NCBI GenBank assembly: GCA_010909165.1
Contig: VJWM01000172.1
Span: forward strand, 434,001 to 498,000
Reading direction: 5' to 3'
DNA: 64,000 nucleotides
Origin: Anthoceros angustus
Lineage: Eukaryota; Streptophyta; Anthocerotopsida; Anthocerotales; Anthocerotaceae
Position numbers and translations under genes: made by a program. Positions 46,156 to 60,277 of the stretch are shown piece by piece. Every line of letters begins with the position of its first letter. The stretch's first letter is position 1. The notes beneath the pieces are model-generated. The model had not been told where the DNA came from. It ran no database searches and saw nothing but the letters and a program-made list of their open reading frames with translations.

Positions 46156-46762
46156 TAGACTTGAAGATGGTTTTGTTCTCGATGATATATTATGAATTAT
46201 CGATAAGTTTTTTTATTTTGTTAGTAAATTATAGTATATTTAATATTGATATTATAACAAAACATCATCATAAACATCACAAAAATATTTCCAAGAGATA
46301 TTCATAATCGGTATAACGTTGTTTTACCATTAACTTATAGAATTATCAAAAACTATACCAAAGATAGACGTGGAAGATATATTACAAATAACCTTCTCGA
46401 TCACTAGATAAAACTGTAACGGGAAGTAATTTGGCATAAAAGAAGGTAAACATAGTAAATATAGAAAGTGGATAAGAGTAAAAGTAATTATTGGGGTAGT
46501 TTAGAGTAAATATAATGGGGCATGATAAAAGCAACAGTAACTCTTCGGAGGTAGGATGGGCACTGTTAGTAGCGGTGGATCACCGACAAGTGCCCTATAC
46601 AAATTCAGATGTCGCAAAATCTCTTGGAAATATTGTTTGTGATGTTTATGATGATGTTTTTGTTATAATATCAATATGAAATATACTATAATTTACTAAC
46701 AAAATAAAAATTATCGATAATTCATAATATATCATCGAGAACAAAACCATCTTCAAGTCTAT
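46156..46762. repeat. Inverted repeat (U7)
   Basis: Arms are at 46156-46302 and 46613-46762. Confidence 0.88.
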
Positions 46763-47094
46763 ATATGTATGGTCCCTACACACAAATCACAAATCTATCT
46801 TCATATATCTATTTCAATCTTACGAAAGGATTCTCATTTTGTTGTCTACAATGATTCCAAGTTTGCCCGATCTATGGCTATGATGATGTTTGTGATGCTA
46901 TCTTTGCTTAGCATCAATTTTGTGTCGACAAGATTGCTAAGAGGTATTATAATTCTTTTATATGTGTGTATTCCATGTATTAAAATTCCATTTTAGATAT
47001 GTATATTATGTTGCTCTCAACTAGCTAGTTTATGTTGCGATGTGTTGTTAAATCCGGTTGATGTAGAAAAAACAAAGGGAATTCGGACCACGAT

Positions 47095-47400
47095 TTCCGG
47101 TCCCGATCCCCATCCATCTCCCCATTTTCACCCTCGCAAAGCCGGACTCACGTACTTCTGGTCTAGATCCTCATCCATCTCCCCATTTTACCCTCTGCCC
47201 GACTACGATTTCCCGGTCCGGATCCTCATCCATCTCCCCATTTTTGTACCACTTCTGGTCCGGATCCTCATCCATCTCCCCATTTTTCCCTCTGCAAAGC
47301 CGGACTATGTACTTCTGGTCCAGATCCTCATCCATCTCCCCATTTTTCCCTCCAAAGCCGGACTATGTACTTCTGGTCCAGGATCCTCATCCATCACCCC
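47095..47400 (+). repeat. 60 bp-period minisatellite, 6 repeats (U7)
   Basis: Six repeats; the fourth is shortened after TTTTTGTACC near 47245. Confidence 0.9.
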
Positions 47401-48550
47401 CAAATTTTGGTATCCCTCCCAAGAATAAGAAGTTGGTATAACGGAATGAAGATATCTATGGGAACAATTGGCTAGATTGTCTATGTTAGCTCGTTGTTGG
47501 TAGGATTTCTACTTCCCTTTGTGTAGGGATTATCCCTTCTTCTCTGTTCGTGGTCCATTGTTCTTATGTGCAGCCCTAGTATATATTTGTTGTGGGGATA
47601 TGCTTGTGCCTCTCGATGGGGCTTTAGGAGGTGAAATTCTCTTCTTTTATAAAGCATTAAAAATTTTGGTGTAACAAAGTTACTCTCAACCTTACGGCCT
47701 CTAATGCTCGCCGCACAAGTACGAACAATGAGCGCTCGCCGTTGAGCTGAACTGAGCTTTCGTGCTAGTCGAATGCTCCAACTCTTGGAATCCGACAACG
47801 GTGGTTGGCCCTGCCGATGGATGCTAGCACATTCAAAAATCCAGAGAGATAAATCAATTCAAGAAGGATCCGGCTTGAGCATACTCCTCTTACAATCGCA
47901 TGTCACAACGAGTTATCTCGAATGGCTAATAAGAGGCGGTAACTTATCCTAGCTAGCAAGCTTGTTCGAGTTCGATGCCTGAGTACATGTAGCTCTAGAA
48001 GCATCTCCACAAGCCTTCAACCACAAGCATTTCCAGACCTTCCATATCAAGAACCTTTTGCAGTCGACTCGTGAGATGAACATCTTGGATTGCCGTGCGA
48101 AACCAATTCAAGTGCAACATTTACATAGCGATTACTCACAATTGCTTGCTTGAAGCAAGAGCAAGGACTTCAAGAAGAGCTTAACTAGTTGCACCTCCAC
48201 AAGCCTTCGAACCCGGAGGCACGCACTTCGGGACCTTCCTCAAAGAAGCTTTTGGCCCGACTCTTGAGACTAAACATCACGGATTGTTGTGCAACAAACC
48301 AATTCAAGTACAACATTTACATAGCGATTGTTCACAATTGCTAGCTTGAAGCGTGGACTTCAAGAAGAGCGTAATTGGTTGCACCTACACTCCAATTACC
48401 AGTCATTCTACCCTCATGTGCTAAAGATGAATAAAGCGTGTATGCTCCGCATGATACGATGAAGTGGTTGACACCAAACCTTGTTGTCACGGAGACATAC
48501 CTCAACATCCAGTTCTCACAAGCTCCACAGACTATTGCAGCCCTAGGCTT

Positions 48551-49080
48551 GGATTTTCAAGTTCATCAAGGATTTTGCCAAGAAGGCGGCCTCTGACGCA
48601 GCTTGACCAAGAAGGACATGCCCTTCAAATGGGGAGCCAAGGCATGAAGCCTTTCGGATTGAAGGATAGCTTGGTGAGCACTCAACACTACAACCACCGA
48701 AAAACCGTTCCATGTATGCGTAGATGAATCGCTTACGCTATTGGGACTATCTTAAGCCGAAGGACGAGAAGAAGGGATCATCCAATTTTCTATCTTTGGC
48801 AGGCAACTTATGGATGCCGAGAGAAATTATTCAACCACCGAGAGGGAAGGTCTTAGCATCATATACTCTTGTAAGAAGTTTAGACACTACATGCTTGCTT
48901 GTAAGGTGACGTTCCATGTCGACCATTTTGTGTTAAAGTACCTTGTGAACAAGCTAGATTTATCGGGAAGGATTGCTAGGTGGGTCTGCTGTGCAAGAGT
49001 TTGATTTTGATGTAGAAACCACAAGGAAGCAACATATGAATGCCAATTTTGTTGCCGTCTGGAAAATGGAAAATGGATTG
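48551..49080 (+). pseudogene. Ty3 RT tail plus RNase H fragment (U7)
   Basis: Frame 48810-49004 keeps MDAERNYSTTEREGLSIIYS through FHVDHFVLKYL and LDLSGRIARWV. Frameshifts near 48600 and 49010. NANFV is near 49040. Confidence 0.88.
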
Positions 49081-49904
49081 TTAATTGATGACGTCCCATT
49101 TCCGACGAGGAGCTAGTAGTGAGCGCGGTTAGGGGAGAGGATTGTGAGCAAAGTACACATTTGATTGAGTGTGTGGCAAGAGGTGTGGCGAAGGACCAAA
49201 TGTCTGTGGAAGGGTTTTGTGCAGGATTTCCGCAGGAGGACGATCTAGGAGTTCGAGATGAAGGAAAAAGAGCAGATGGGTGCAAGGAGGAGCAAGGTAT
49301 GCTCTTTAAGTGGAAGGGCTGCAAGTGGAGGCCACAACGTTGGCAAAAGGATGTGGAGAAACAGAAGAAATCGCAATTTGAAGGAAGGAGAGGTGGCACA
49401 CAAAATGGTGTGCCTCATGAGGAGGTGTGTGGCTGGAGTCTAGGCGGAGGTAGCTCCGCATTGGTGGTGTATATGGAGAAGGATTGTGGAGAAACCACAC
49501 CTCAAGAGTGCTTGCGGAGCGAAGAAAGAGCGTCGGCAAGTCCACGGTCGATGCGTAAGTGGCCGGGAAAACGCAGCAATGTGAGGAGATCGCTGCTAGG
49601 CGCGTCTCAGCTGCGAGACTAGGCAGCATAGAGATGAAGAGGCGCGATGGCGAGAGATGAGCGGTCGATGGCTGCGCAGGCTGCCAGCGGGCGCCCGCAG
49701 GAAGGAGCTGGTTTTGCAAGCGAGAGGCGCATGTGGCCAGAAGACATCCCTAGTGGGCAAACTAGAGGGGGACGCGAGTGTACATGGGAAGAGGAGGTCG
49801 GAGTGAAGGACTCCCATGTCCACAGATTTGCAAAGCGGTGAGGTCTGAAGATTCTTAGAGCACGGATCATGCCTAATGGTTTGTCAAGGGAAGGGCGTCT
49901 GTTG

Positions 49905-50622
49905 TTCCTCACAAAAGCGCTTATTGTCTGAGATGGGGTCTCATACAAGCTTGGTGGATGGGAAGATCCGAGGTTGTTTGGAAGAGAAGGAAGCTACTCA
50001 TCATAGAAGCTTTGCATGCGAAGAGGCCGGAGGCCATTATTTGGTACAAATTACGATGAAGGAGATCCTAGATGGGGTTTTGGTGGGCCACGATGCGAGG
50101 GATGTGTGGGATTTTGTTCGAGGTGTGATGCATTCCAAGCGGGTTGGGAGGCCGACTTTGTCAACACAATGGCCTCATATATCCTACCTTTGGCACCTTT
50201 CGAAGTGGGGCATAGACTTTGTGGGTCCCATCAGCCGCCCACAAAATGGACAAGCAATATATTTTGGTGGATACGGACTCGCACAAAATGGCGAGGCCAA
50301 GCAACAAGGAAGGATGATGCACCAAGAGTGGCAAAGTTTCTCTTTGAGAACATCGTAACTTCGATGGGTGTCCTTTGAGTCGGCCGATAGGGGAACTCAT
50401 TTTCTCAACTCGGTGATTGAGTCTTTACCTCCTACCTCAATATCCGATCGAAGACAACTCCTTACAATCCCAAGGCAAATGGTTTGACGGAGAACACGAA
50501 TGGTTTTGTTGTGTACAATCTTGACCAAGGTAATCACTCACATGTATGATTGGGACACCAAATTGCATCTGGGCCATCTGTGATGGGAGAAGGTGACCAC
50601 CAAGAAGACTCCTATTATTTAA
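49905..50622 (+). pseudogene. Ty3 integrase (U7)
   Basis: A 160-codon frame (49876-50358) joins the zinc region (KIRGCLEEKEA, GHYLVQITMKEIL) to a core containing WGIDFVGPISRPQNGQ, the longest single integrase frame in the window. The second Asp block (GATAGGGGAACTC near 50385) and Glu motif (50470) are in other frames. Confidence 0.9.
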
Positions 50623-51030
50623 TGTACGAGAAGAGGGGCACGATGTCGGGTTGTTCAGTATCCTCCCCTTAATTTCCCTTGACGTCAAACCTCAACTCCT
50701 CATGAGTTTGGATGCACAATCTTAACTCTATTGATCCTATCGACTTGTAATATATGGAGGAAGTCGATACATGGTGTTTGACACGGAGGATGAACTAGGG
50801 GACTCCGTGGAGACAGAGATCCCTCCCAAGCGCATCAATATATCATATCGAACCACTTGATTTGTGAAATCATTTGAGTAATCCACCGATCTATTACAAC
50901 ATCCGGAAGACCAAGCGCTTTCAAAATCTCGGATCGAATCACTTGAGTTGCCAAAGTATTTGAGTACTCCATTTGATCCATCACAAAATATGAATGAGCT
51001 ATGCATTTATAGTTGAAACTTGGGTAAATA

Positions 51031-51619
51031 TAGACTTGAAGATGGTTTTGTTCTCGATATATTATGAATTATCGATAAGTTTTTTTATTTTGTTAGTAAT
51101 TATAGTATATTTAATATTGATATTAACAAAAACATCATCATAAACATCACAAAATATTTCCAAGAGATATTAGCGCATAATCGGTATAACGTTGTTTTAC
51201 CATTAACTTATAGAATTATCAAAAACTATACCAAAGATAGACGTGGAAGATATATTACAAATAACCTTCTCGATCACTAGATAAAACTGTAAGGAAGTAA
51301 TTTGGCATAAAAGAAGGTAAACATAGTAAATATAGAAAGTGGATAAGAGTAAAAGTAATTATTAGTAGTTTAGGGTAAATATAATGGGGCATGATAGAAA
51401 ACAAGAACTCTTGGAGGTAGGATGGGCATCAGCAGAGCGGTGGATCACCGACAAGTGCCCAGATAATTCATGTCGCAAAATCTCTTGGAAATATTGTTTG
51501 TGATGTTTATGATGATGTTTTTGTTATAATATCAATATGAAATATACTATAATTTACTAACAAAATAAAAATTATCGATAATTCATATATCATCGAACAA
51601 AACCATCTTCAAGTCTATA
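51031..51619. repeat. Inverted repeat (U8)
   Basis: Arms are at 51031-51172 and 51471-51619. Confidence 0.87.
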
Positions 51620-51949
51620 TATGTATGGTCACACACAAATCACAAATCTATCTTCATATATCTATTTCAATCTTACGAAAGGATTCTCATTTTGTTGTCT
51701 ACAATGATTCCAAGTTTGCGATCTATGGCTATGATGATGTTTGTGATGCTATCTTTGCTTAGCATCAATTTTGTGCTAAGATTGCTAAGAGGTATTATAA
51801 TTCTTTTATATGTGTGTATTCCATGTATTAAAATTCCATTTTAGATATGTATATTATGTTGCTCTCAACTAGCTAGTTTATGTTTGATGTGTTGTTAAAT
51901 CACATGGTTGATGTAGAAAACAAAGGGAATTCGGACTACGTACTTCCCT

Positions 51950-52250
51950 GGTCCCGATCCCCATCCATCTCCCCATTTTCACCCTCCGCAGGGACTACGA
52001 CTTCACGGTCTAGATCCTCATCCATCTCCCCATTTTACCCTCTTGCAGGACTACGTGCTTCTCGGTCCATCCATCTCCCCATTTCCCTCTGCAAAGCCGG
52101 ACTACGTACTTCGGTCGGATCCTCATCCATCTCCCCATTTTTCCCTCTCTGCAAGCGGACTATGCATTCTGGTCAGGATCCTCATCCATCTCCCCATTTT
52201 TCCCTCTGCAGGACTATGTACTTCACGGTCCGGATCCTCATCCATCACCC
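51950..52250 (+). repeat. 60 bp-period minisatellite, 6 repeats (U8)
   Basis: Six repeats, the third lacking GATCCT (GGTCCATCCATC near 52065). Confidence 0.9.
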
Positions 52251-53358
52251 CCAAATTTTGGTATCCTCCCAAGAATAAGAAGTTGGTATAAGGGAGCAGA
52301 ATGAAGATATCTATGGGAGCATAATTGGCTAGATTGTCTATGTTAGCTACGGTTGTTGGTAGGGATTTCTACTTCCCTTTGTGTAGGGATTGTTATCCCT
52401 TCTTCTCTGCTTCTGATGTCTTATGCAGCCCTAGTATATATTTGTTGTGGGGATATGCTTGTGCCTCTCGATGGGGCTTTAGGAGGTGAAATTCTCTTCT
52501 TTTATAAAGCATTAAAATTTTGGTGTAACAAAAGTTACTCTCAACCTTACGGTCTTGCTGCAATCACGAACAAATGAGCGCTCGCTTCGTGAATGGATTG
52601 AGCCGTACCGTGCTTAGTCGAATGCTCCAACTCTTGGAATCCAACGGTGTGGTTGGCGTCAGGATGGATGCTAGCACATTCAAAAATCCAGAGAGATAAA
52701 TCAATTCAAGAAGGATCGCTTGAGGCATACTCCTCTTACAATCGCATGTCACAACGAAGTTATCCGAATGGCTAATAAGAGGCGGTAACTTATCCTAGCT
52801 AGCTTGTTCGAGTTCACATCAGTACATGTAGCTCAGAAGCATCTCCACAAGCCTTCACGAACCACAAGCATTTCCGGGACCTTCCATATCAAGAACCTTT
52901 TGCAGTCGATCAGATCATCTTGGATCTGAAACCAATTCAAGTGCAACATTTACATAGCGATTACTCACAATTGCTTGCTTGAAGCAAGAGCAAGGACTTC
53001 AAGAAGAGCTTAACTAGTTGCACCTCCACAAGCCTTCCAACGAGGCACGCCGTGGACCTCAAGAAGCTTTTGGTCGACTCTTGAGACTAAACATCCTGGA
53101 TTGTGCAACAAACCAATTCAAGTACATTTACATTGTTCACAATTGCTAGCTTGCCAAGAGCAGGGGACTTCAAGAAGAGCGTAATTGGTTGCACCTACAC
53201 TCCAATTACAGTCATTCTACCCTCATGTGCAAGCTAAAGATGAATAAAGCGTGTATGCTCATGATACAATGATGAAGTGGTTGACACCAAACCTTGTTGT
53301 CACGGAGACATACCTCAACATCCAGTTCTCACAAGCTGCCGGTTGCTATTCTAGGCTT

Positions 53359-53900
53359 GGATTTTCAAGTTCATCAAGTTTTGCCAAGAAGGCGGCCTCG
53401 TTGTGTGATTGACCAAGAAGGACATGCCCTTCAAATGGCCGAGCCAAGGCATGAAGCCTTTCCTGATTGAAGGATAGCTTGGTGAGCGCACCAACACTAC
53501 AACCACCTGATTGGGAAAAACCGTTCCATGTGTAATGCGATAGATGTGCCGCTATTGGGACTATCTTAAGCGATAAGGACGAAGCGGGATCATCAATTTT
53601 CTATGGCGGGCAACTTATGGATCTTTGAGAAATTATTCAACCAGGAGGAAGGTCTTAGCATCATATACTCTTGTAAGAAGTTTAGACACTACATGCTTGC
53701 TTGTAAGGTGGCGTTCCATGTCGACCATTTTGTGTTAAAGTACCTTGTGAACAAGCTAGATTTATCGGGAAGGATTGCTAGGTGGGTCTTGTCGCAAGAG
53801 TTTGATTTTGATGTAGAAACCAGGCCAAGGAAGCAATATATGAATGCCAATTTTGTTGCCCGTCTAAAATTGGAAAATGGAAAATGGATTGTGGCCACTG
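53359..53900 (+). pseudogene. Ty3 RT tail plus RNase H fragment (U8)
   Basis: A 111-codon frame (53603-53938) keeps SIIYSCKKFRHYMLACKV through FHVDHFVLKYL and on to YMNANFVARLKLENGKW, so the Asn in place of the last catalytic Asp can be read in frame here. The Glu motif is damaged (TTCAACCAGGAGGAAGG near 53635). Confidence 0.9.
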
Positions 53901-54709
53901 ATGACGTCCCATTTCGAGGAGCTAATGTGAGCGGTTAGGGGAGAGGATCATGAGCAAAGTACACATTTGATTGGTAATGGCAGAGAGGTGTTGCAAAGGA
54001 TGACCAAATATGCTCTGTGGAAGGGGTTTTGTGTGGGATTTTGCCGCGAGGACGATCTAGGAGTTCGAGATGAAGTAAAAGAGCAGCAACATGGGTGCAA
54101 GGAGGAGCAAGGTATGTCTTTAAGTGGAAGGGCTGCAAGTGGAGGCCTAGCTTGGCAAAAGGATGTGGAGAAACAAATAAGAAATCGCAATTTGAAGGAA
54201 GGAGAGGTCACAAAAATGGTGTGCCTCATGAGGAGGTGTGCGTCTGGAGTCTAGAAGCGGAGGTAGCTCCGCATTGGTGAGATATGGAAGGATTGTGGAG
54301 AAACCACACTTGAAGAGTGCTTGCGGTGGAGTCAAGAAGAGCGTCAAGTCCACGGTCGATTGCGTGAAGTGGGCGCCAGGAAAAGCAGCAATGTGAGGAG
54401 ATCGCCAGAGCGCGTCCGGGCTAGCCATGAGACTGGCAGCATAGAGATGAAGGCGGCGATGGGCGAGAGATGGCGGTCGATGGCATGAAGTGCCAGCAGT
54501 CGCTTTGCGAGAAGGAGCTGGTTTTACAAGCCAAGTAGAGGCTAGGCCACACCGACATCCCTAGTGGGCAAACCAGAGGGGGGCGAGGTGTACATGGGAA
54601 GAGGAGGGTCGGCGTGAAGGACTCCCATGTCCGCGGTATTTGCTAAGCTGAGGTACTGAAGATTCTTAGAGCAACGGGATCATGCCTAATGGTTTGTCAA
54701 GGAAGGCGT

Positions 54710-55412
54710 CTTGTTCCCTAAAAGCTAGCGCCTTATTGTCCTACGAGATGGGGTCTCATACAAGCATCGGATGGGAAGATCCAGGTTGTTTGGAAGAAGG
54801 AAGCTACTCATCATAGAAGCTTTCTAAGAGGCCGGAGGCCATTATTTGGTACAAATTACGATGAAGGAGATCCTAGATGGTTTTGGTGGGCCACGATGCG
54901 AGAGGATGTGGATTTTGTTCGAGGTGTGATGCATTCCAACGGGTTGGGAGGCCGACTGTCAACACAATGGCCTCATACTTATATCCTACCTTTGGCACCT
55001 TTAGGAAGTGGGGCATAGACTTTGTGGGTCCCATCAGCCGCCACAAAATGGACAAGGCGAATATATTTTGGTGGATACGGACTCGCACAAAATGGCGAAA
55101 GCAACAAGGAAGGATGATGCACCGGGTGGCAAAGTTTCTCTTTGAGAACATAGTAATTCGGTATGGGTGTCCTTTGGGTGACGATAGGGGAACTCATTTT
55201 CTCAACTCGGTGATTGAGTCTTTTACCTCCTACCTCAATATCAGAGCATCGAAGACAACTCCTTACAATCCAAGGCAAATGGTTTTGTGGAGAACACGAA
55301 TGGTTTGTTGTGTACAATCTTGACCAAGGTAATACCACATGTATGATTGGGACACCAAATTTATTTTGTGGGCCTACGGTGGAGAAGGTGACCACCAAGA
55401 AGACTATTATTT
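54710..55412 (+). pseudogene. Ty3 integrase (U8)
   Basis: A 148-codon frame (54877-55323) holds both catalytic Asp residues (KWGIDFVGPIS and GDDRGTHFLNSVIESF) before a one-base loss at CAATCCAAGGC near 55266 breaks the Glu motif. Confidence 0.92.
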
Positions 55413-55829
55413 AACGCGTGGAAGAGGGGCGATGTCGGGTTGTTCGTATCCTCCCCTTGAATTTCCCTTGACGTCAAACCTCAACTCCTCATGAGTTTAC
55501 GGATGCACAATCTTAACAACTCTATTGATCCTACTTGTAATATATGGAGGAAGTCGACCGGCACATGGTGTTTGACTGGAGGATGAACTAGCCGGGACTC
55601 CGTGGAGACAGAGATCCCTACGACCAAGCGCATCCAATATATCATATCGAGCCACTTGATTTGTGAAATCATTTGAGTAATCCACTGATCTATTACAACA
55701 TCACGGAAGACCAAGCGCTTTCAAAATCTCGATCGAATCACTTGAGTTGCCAAAGTATTTGAGTACTCCATTTGATCCATCACAAAATATGAATGAGCTA
55801 TGCATTTATAGTTGAAACTTGGGTAAATA

Positions 55830-56418
55830 TAGACTTGAAGATGGTTTTGTTCTCATGATATATTATGAATTATCGATAAGTTTTTTTATTTTGTTAGTAA
55901 ATTATAGTATATTTAATATTGATATTATAACAAAACATCATCATAAACATCACAAAAATATTTCCAAGAGATATTGCAATCGTATAACGTTGTTTCCATT
56001 AACTTATAGAATTATCAAAAACTATACCAAAGATAGAGCGTAAGGAAGTTATATAAATAACCTTCTCGATCACTAGATAAAAGCATGGAAGTAATTTGGC
56101 ATAAAAGAAGGTAAACATAGTAAATATAGAAAGTGGATAAGAGTAAAAGTAATTATTGGGGTAGTTTAGGTAAATATAATGGGGCATGATAGAAGCAAGC
56201 AAAGAACTCTTAGTAGGATGGAGCTCTTAGTAGCGGTGGATCACATGCCCTATAAAAATTCAGATGTCGAAAATCTCTTGGAAATATTGTTTGTGATGTT
56301 TATGATGATGTTTTGTTATAATATCAATATGAAATATACTATAATTTACTAACAAAATAAAAAAAATTATCGATAATTCATAATATATCATCGAGAACAA
56401 AACCATCTTCAATCTATA
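55830..56418. repeat. Inverted repeat (U9)
   Basis: Arms are at 55830-55976 and 56264-56418. Confidence 0.87.
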
Positions 56419-56744
56419 TATGTATGGTCTACACAAATCACAAATCTATCTTCATATATCTATTTCAATCTTACGAAAGGATTCTCATTTTGTTGTCTAA
56501 TGATTCAAGTTTCGTTGATCTATGGCTATGATGATGTTTGTGATGCTATCTTTGCTTAGCATCAATTTTGTGTCACAAGATTGCTAAGAGGTATATAATT
56601 CTTTTATATGTGTATTCCATGTATTAAAATTCCATTTTAGATATGTATATTATGCTTGCTCTCAACTAGCTAGTTTATGTTGTGATGTGTTGTTAAATCA
56701 CTGTGGTTGATGTAGAAAAAACAAAGGAATTCGGACTACATTTG

Positions 56745-57055
56745 GTCCGATCCCCATCCATCTCCCCATTTTCACCCTCTGCAAGTGGACTCGCATTTCT
56801 GGTCTAGATCCTCATCCATCTCCCCATTTTACCGCAGCCGGACTACGTACTTCCTGGTCGGATCCTCATCCATCTCCCCATTTTTCCCTCTCAGCGGACT
56901 CGCATACTTCCCGGTCCAGGATCCTCATCCATCTCCCCATTTTTCCCTCTGCAAGCCGGACTATGTACTTCTGGTCCGGATCCTCATCCATCTCCCCATT
57001 TTTTCCCTCTGCAAAGCGGACTATGTACTTCGGTCGGATCCTCATCCATCACCCC
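56745..57055 (+). repeat. 60 bp-period minisatellite, 6 repeats (U9)
   Basis: Six repeats; the last two carry CAAAGC and CAAGCC linkers as in U6. Confidence 0.9.
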
Positions 57056-58233
57056 CAAATTTTGGTATCCTCCCAAGAATAAGAAGTTGGTATAAGGGAA
57101 CATGAATGAAGATATCTATGGGAGCATAATTGGCTAGATTGTCTAGCTACGGTTGTTGGTAGGAGTTTCTACTTCCTTTGTGTAGGGATTGTTATCCCTT
57201 CTTCTCCTGCTTTGTTCTGCTTATGTGCAGCCCTAGTATATATTTGTTGTGGGGATATGCTTGTGCCTCTCGATGGGGCTTTAGGAGGTGAAATTCTCTT
57301 CTTTTTATAAAGCATTAAAAATTTGGTGTAACAAAAGTTACTCTCAACCTCACGGTCTCTAATGCTCATTTGGCAATCTAACAATGAGCGATCGCTGAGC
57401 AGGAACGGTCTTTGCGGCCTTGCTAGTCGAATGCTCCAACTCTTGGAATCCACAACAGCGGTGGTTGGCGTCTACTTGAGATGGATGCTAGCACATTCAA
57501 AAATCCAGGAGAGATAAATCAATTCAAGAAGGATCCGGCGAGCATACCTCTCATAATCGCATGTCACAACGGAGTTATCCGAATGGCTAATAAGAGCGGT
57601 AACTTATCCTAGCTAGCAAGCTTGTCGAGTTCGATGTGTGCACGAGTACATGTAGCTCTAGAAGCATCTCCACAAGCCTTCAACCACAAGCATTTCCGAG
57701 GACCTTCCATATCAAGAACCTTTTGCGGTCGACTCGTGAGATCAACATCTTGGATTGTCGCAAAGAAACCAATTCAAGTGCAACATTTACATAGCGATTA
57801 CTCACAATTGCTTGCTTGAAGCAAGAGCAAGGACTTCAAAGAAGAGCCCAACTAGTTGCACCTCCACAAGCCTTCGACCAGGAGGCACGCACTTCCAGGA
57901 CCTTCCTCGTCAAGAAGCTTTTGCGATCGACTTGAGACTAAACATCCCGGATTGTTGTGCAACAAACCAATTCAAGTACAACATTTACATAGCGATTGTT
58001 CACAATTGCTAGCTTGAAGCAAGAGGGGGACTTCAAAGAAGAGCGTAATTGGTTGCACCTACACTCCAATTACAGTCATTCTACCCTCATGTGCAAGCTA
58101 AAGATGAATAAAGCGTGTAGGCTCGTGCATGATACATGATGCTTGACAGTTGACCAAACCTTGTTGTCACGGAGACATACCTCAACATCCAGTTCTCACA
58201 AGGCTCGCTGCACTTGGCTGCAGCCCTAGGCTT

Positions 58234-58770
58234 GGATTTTCAAGTTCATCAAGGATTTTGCCAAGAAGGCGGCCTCGTTGTGTGATTGACCAAGAAGGAC
58301 ATGCCCTTCAAATGGGAGAGCCAAGGCATGAAGCCTTCGCTAGCTTGAAGGATAGCTTGGTGAGCGCACCAACACTACAACCACCGATTGGAAAAACCGT
58401 TCCATGTGTACGTAGATGCGCTTATTGGACTATCTTAAGCGGAAGGACGGAAGAAGCGGGATCATCCAATTTTCTATCTTTGGCGGGCAACTTATGGATC
58501 TTGAGAAATTATTCAACCACCGAGAGGAAGGTCTTAGCATCATATACTCTTGTAAGAAGTTTAGACACTAGCATGCTTGCTTGTAAGGTGACGCCATTTA
58601 TGTTGAAAGTACCTTGTGAACAAGCTAGATTTATGTGAAGGATTGCTAGGTCCTGCTTGCCGCAAGAGTTTGATTTTGATGTAGAAACCCAAAGCCAAGG
58701 AAGCAATATATGAATGCCAATTTTGTTGCCCTCGAAAATTGGAAAATGGAAAATGGATTTTAGCCACCGA
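58234..58770 (+). pseudogene. Ty3 RT tail plus RNase H fragment (U9)
   Basis: Recognisable throughout but broken into short frames. The FHVD motif is lost near 58590 (GGTGACGCCATTTATG). NANFV is kept near 58718. Confidence 0.85.
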
Positions 58771-59569
58771 TGACGCCCCATTTCCCGACGAGCTAGTAGC
58801 AATGAGCGATTAGGGGAGAGGATTGTGAGCAAAGTACACATTTGATTGAGGTCAGGCAAAGAAGAGGTGTTGCGGAAGGACCAAATGTACATGGAAGGTT
58901 TTGCAGTGATTTGTCATAGAGGACGATCTAGAGTTCGAGATGAAGTAAAGAGCAGCAAAGATGGGTGCAAGGAGGAGCAAGGTATGCTCTTTAAGTGGAA
59001 GGGCTGCAAGTGGAGGCTACAAGCGTTGGCAAAAGGATGTGGAGAAACACAAGAAATCGCAATTTGAAGGAAGGAGAGGTGGCACACAAAATGGTGTGCC
59101 TCATGAGGAGGTGTGTGCGCCTGGAGCGGCGAGTAGCTCCATTGGTGGTGTATGGAGAAGATTGTGGAGAAACCATCCGAAAGAGTGCTTGCGGTGGACC
59201 GAAGAAAGAGCGTCGACAAGTCCACGGTCGATCACATGGCTGGAAAACGCAGCAATGTGAGGAGATCGCTGAGCTGCAGGGCTAGGCTGAGACCAGCATA
59301 GAGATGAAGAGGCAGCGGCGGCGCAGATGAGCAGTCGATGGCCCCAGTACAGTGCCAGCGGCCGACGCCCAGAAGGAGCTGGTTTTGCGCCAAGTAGAGG
59401 CGAGGCAGCAGACATCCCCAGTGGGCAAACTAGAGGGATCGAGGTACATGGGAAGAGGAGGTCGAGCGTGAAGGACTCCCATGTCCACGTATTTGCTAAA
59501 CGGTGAGGTACCAAGATTCTTAGAGCACGGGATCATGCCTAATGGTTTGTCAAGGAAGGGCGTTTGTTG

Positions 59570-60277
59570 TTCCTCCTCGCTACTTATTGTCTCTGAGATG
59601 GGGTCTCATACAGCTTGGTCCTATGGGAAGATCCGAGGTTGTTTGAAGAGAAGGAAGCTACTCTCATCATAGAAGCTTTGCATGCGGAGGCCATTATTTC
59701 ACAAATTACGATGAAGGAGATCCTAGATGGTGGTTTGGTGGCCACGATGCAGAGGGATGTGGGATTTTGTTGGTGTGATGCATTCCAACGGGTTGGGAGG
59801 CCGACTTTAACTTTGTCAACACAATGGCCTCATACTTATATCCCTTCTTGGCACCTTCGAAGTGGGGCATAGACTTTGTGGGTCCCATCAGCCCACAAAA
59901 TGGACAAGGCAGCAATATATTTTGGTGGATACTTGACTACAAAATGGCGAGGTCAAGCAACAAGGAAGGATGCACCAGTGGCAAAGTTTCTCTTTGAGAA
60001 CATCGTAACTCGGTATGGGTGTCCTTTGGAGTCGGCCGGTGATAGGGGAACTCATTTTCTCAACTCGGTGATTGAGTCTTTTACCTCTACCTCAATATCC
60101 TGATCGAAGACAACTCATACAATCCCAAGGCAAATGGTTTTGTGGAGAACACGAATGGTTTTGTTGTGTACAATCTTGACCAAGGTAACTCACACATGTA
60201 TGATTGGGACACCAAATTGCATTCGGTTTGTGGGCTTGATGCTGGAGAAGGTGACCACCAAGAAGACTCCTATTTAA
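59570..60277 (+). pseudogene. Ty3 integrase (U9)
   Basis: Frame 59876-60103 keeps AKFLFENIVTRYGCPL and DRGTHFLNSVIESF (second Asp). The first Asp site is readable as WGIDFVG in another frame near 59870. A 6 bp repeat (AACTTT) near 59808 disturbs GRPTLSTQW. Confidence 0.9.

Larger units (their letters stand above)
45760..50640 (+). repeat. Array unit U7
   Basis: It is 4.88 kb and uninterrupted. The segment 45820-46150 and the leader 47440-48550 hold no recognised gene. Confidence 0.9.
50641..55430 (+). repeat. Array unit U8
   Basis: At 4.79 kb this is the shortest complete unit; many small losses are spread along it. No recognised gene in 50700-51030 or 52270-53350. Confidence 0.9.
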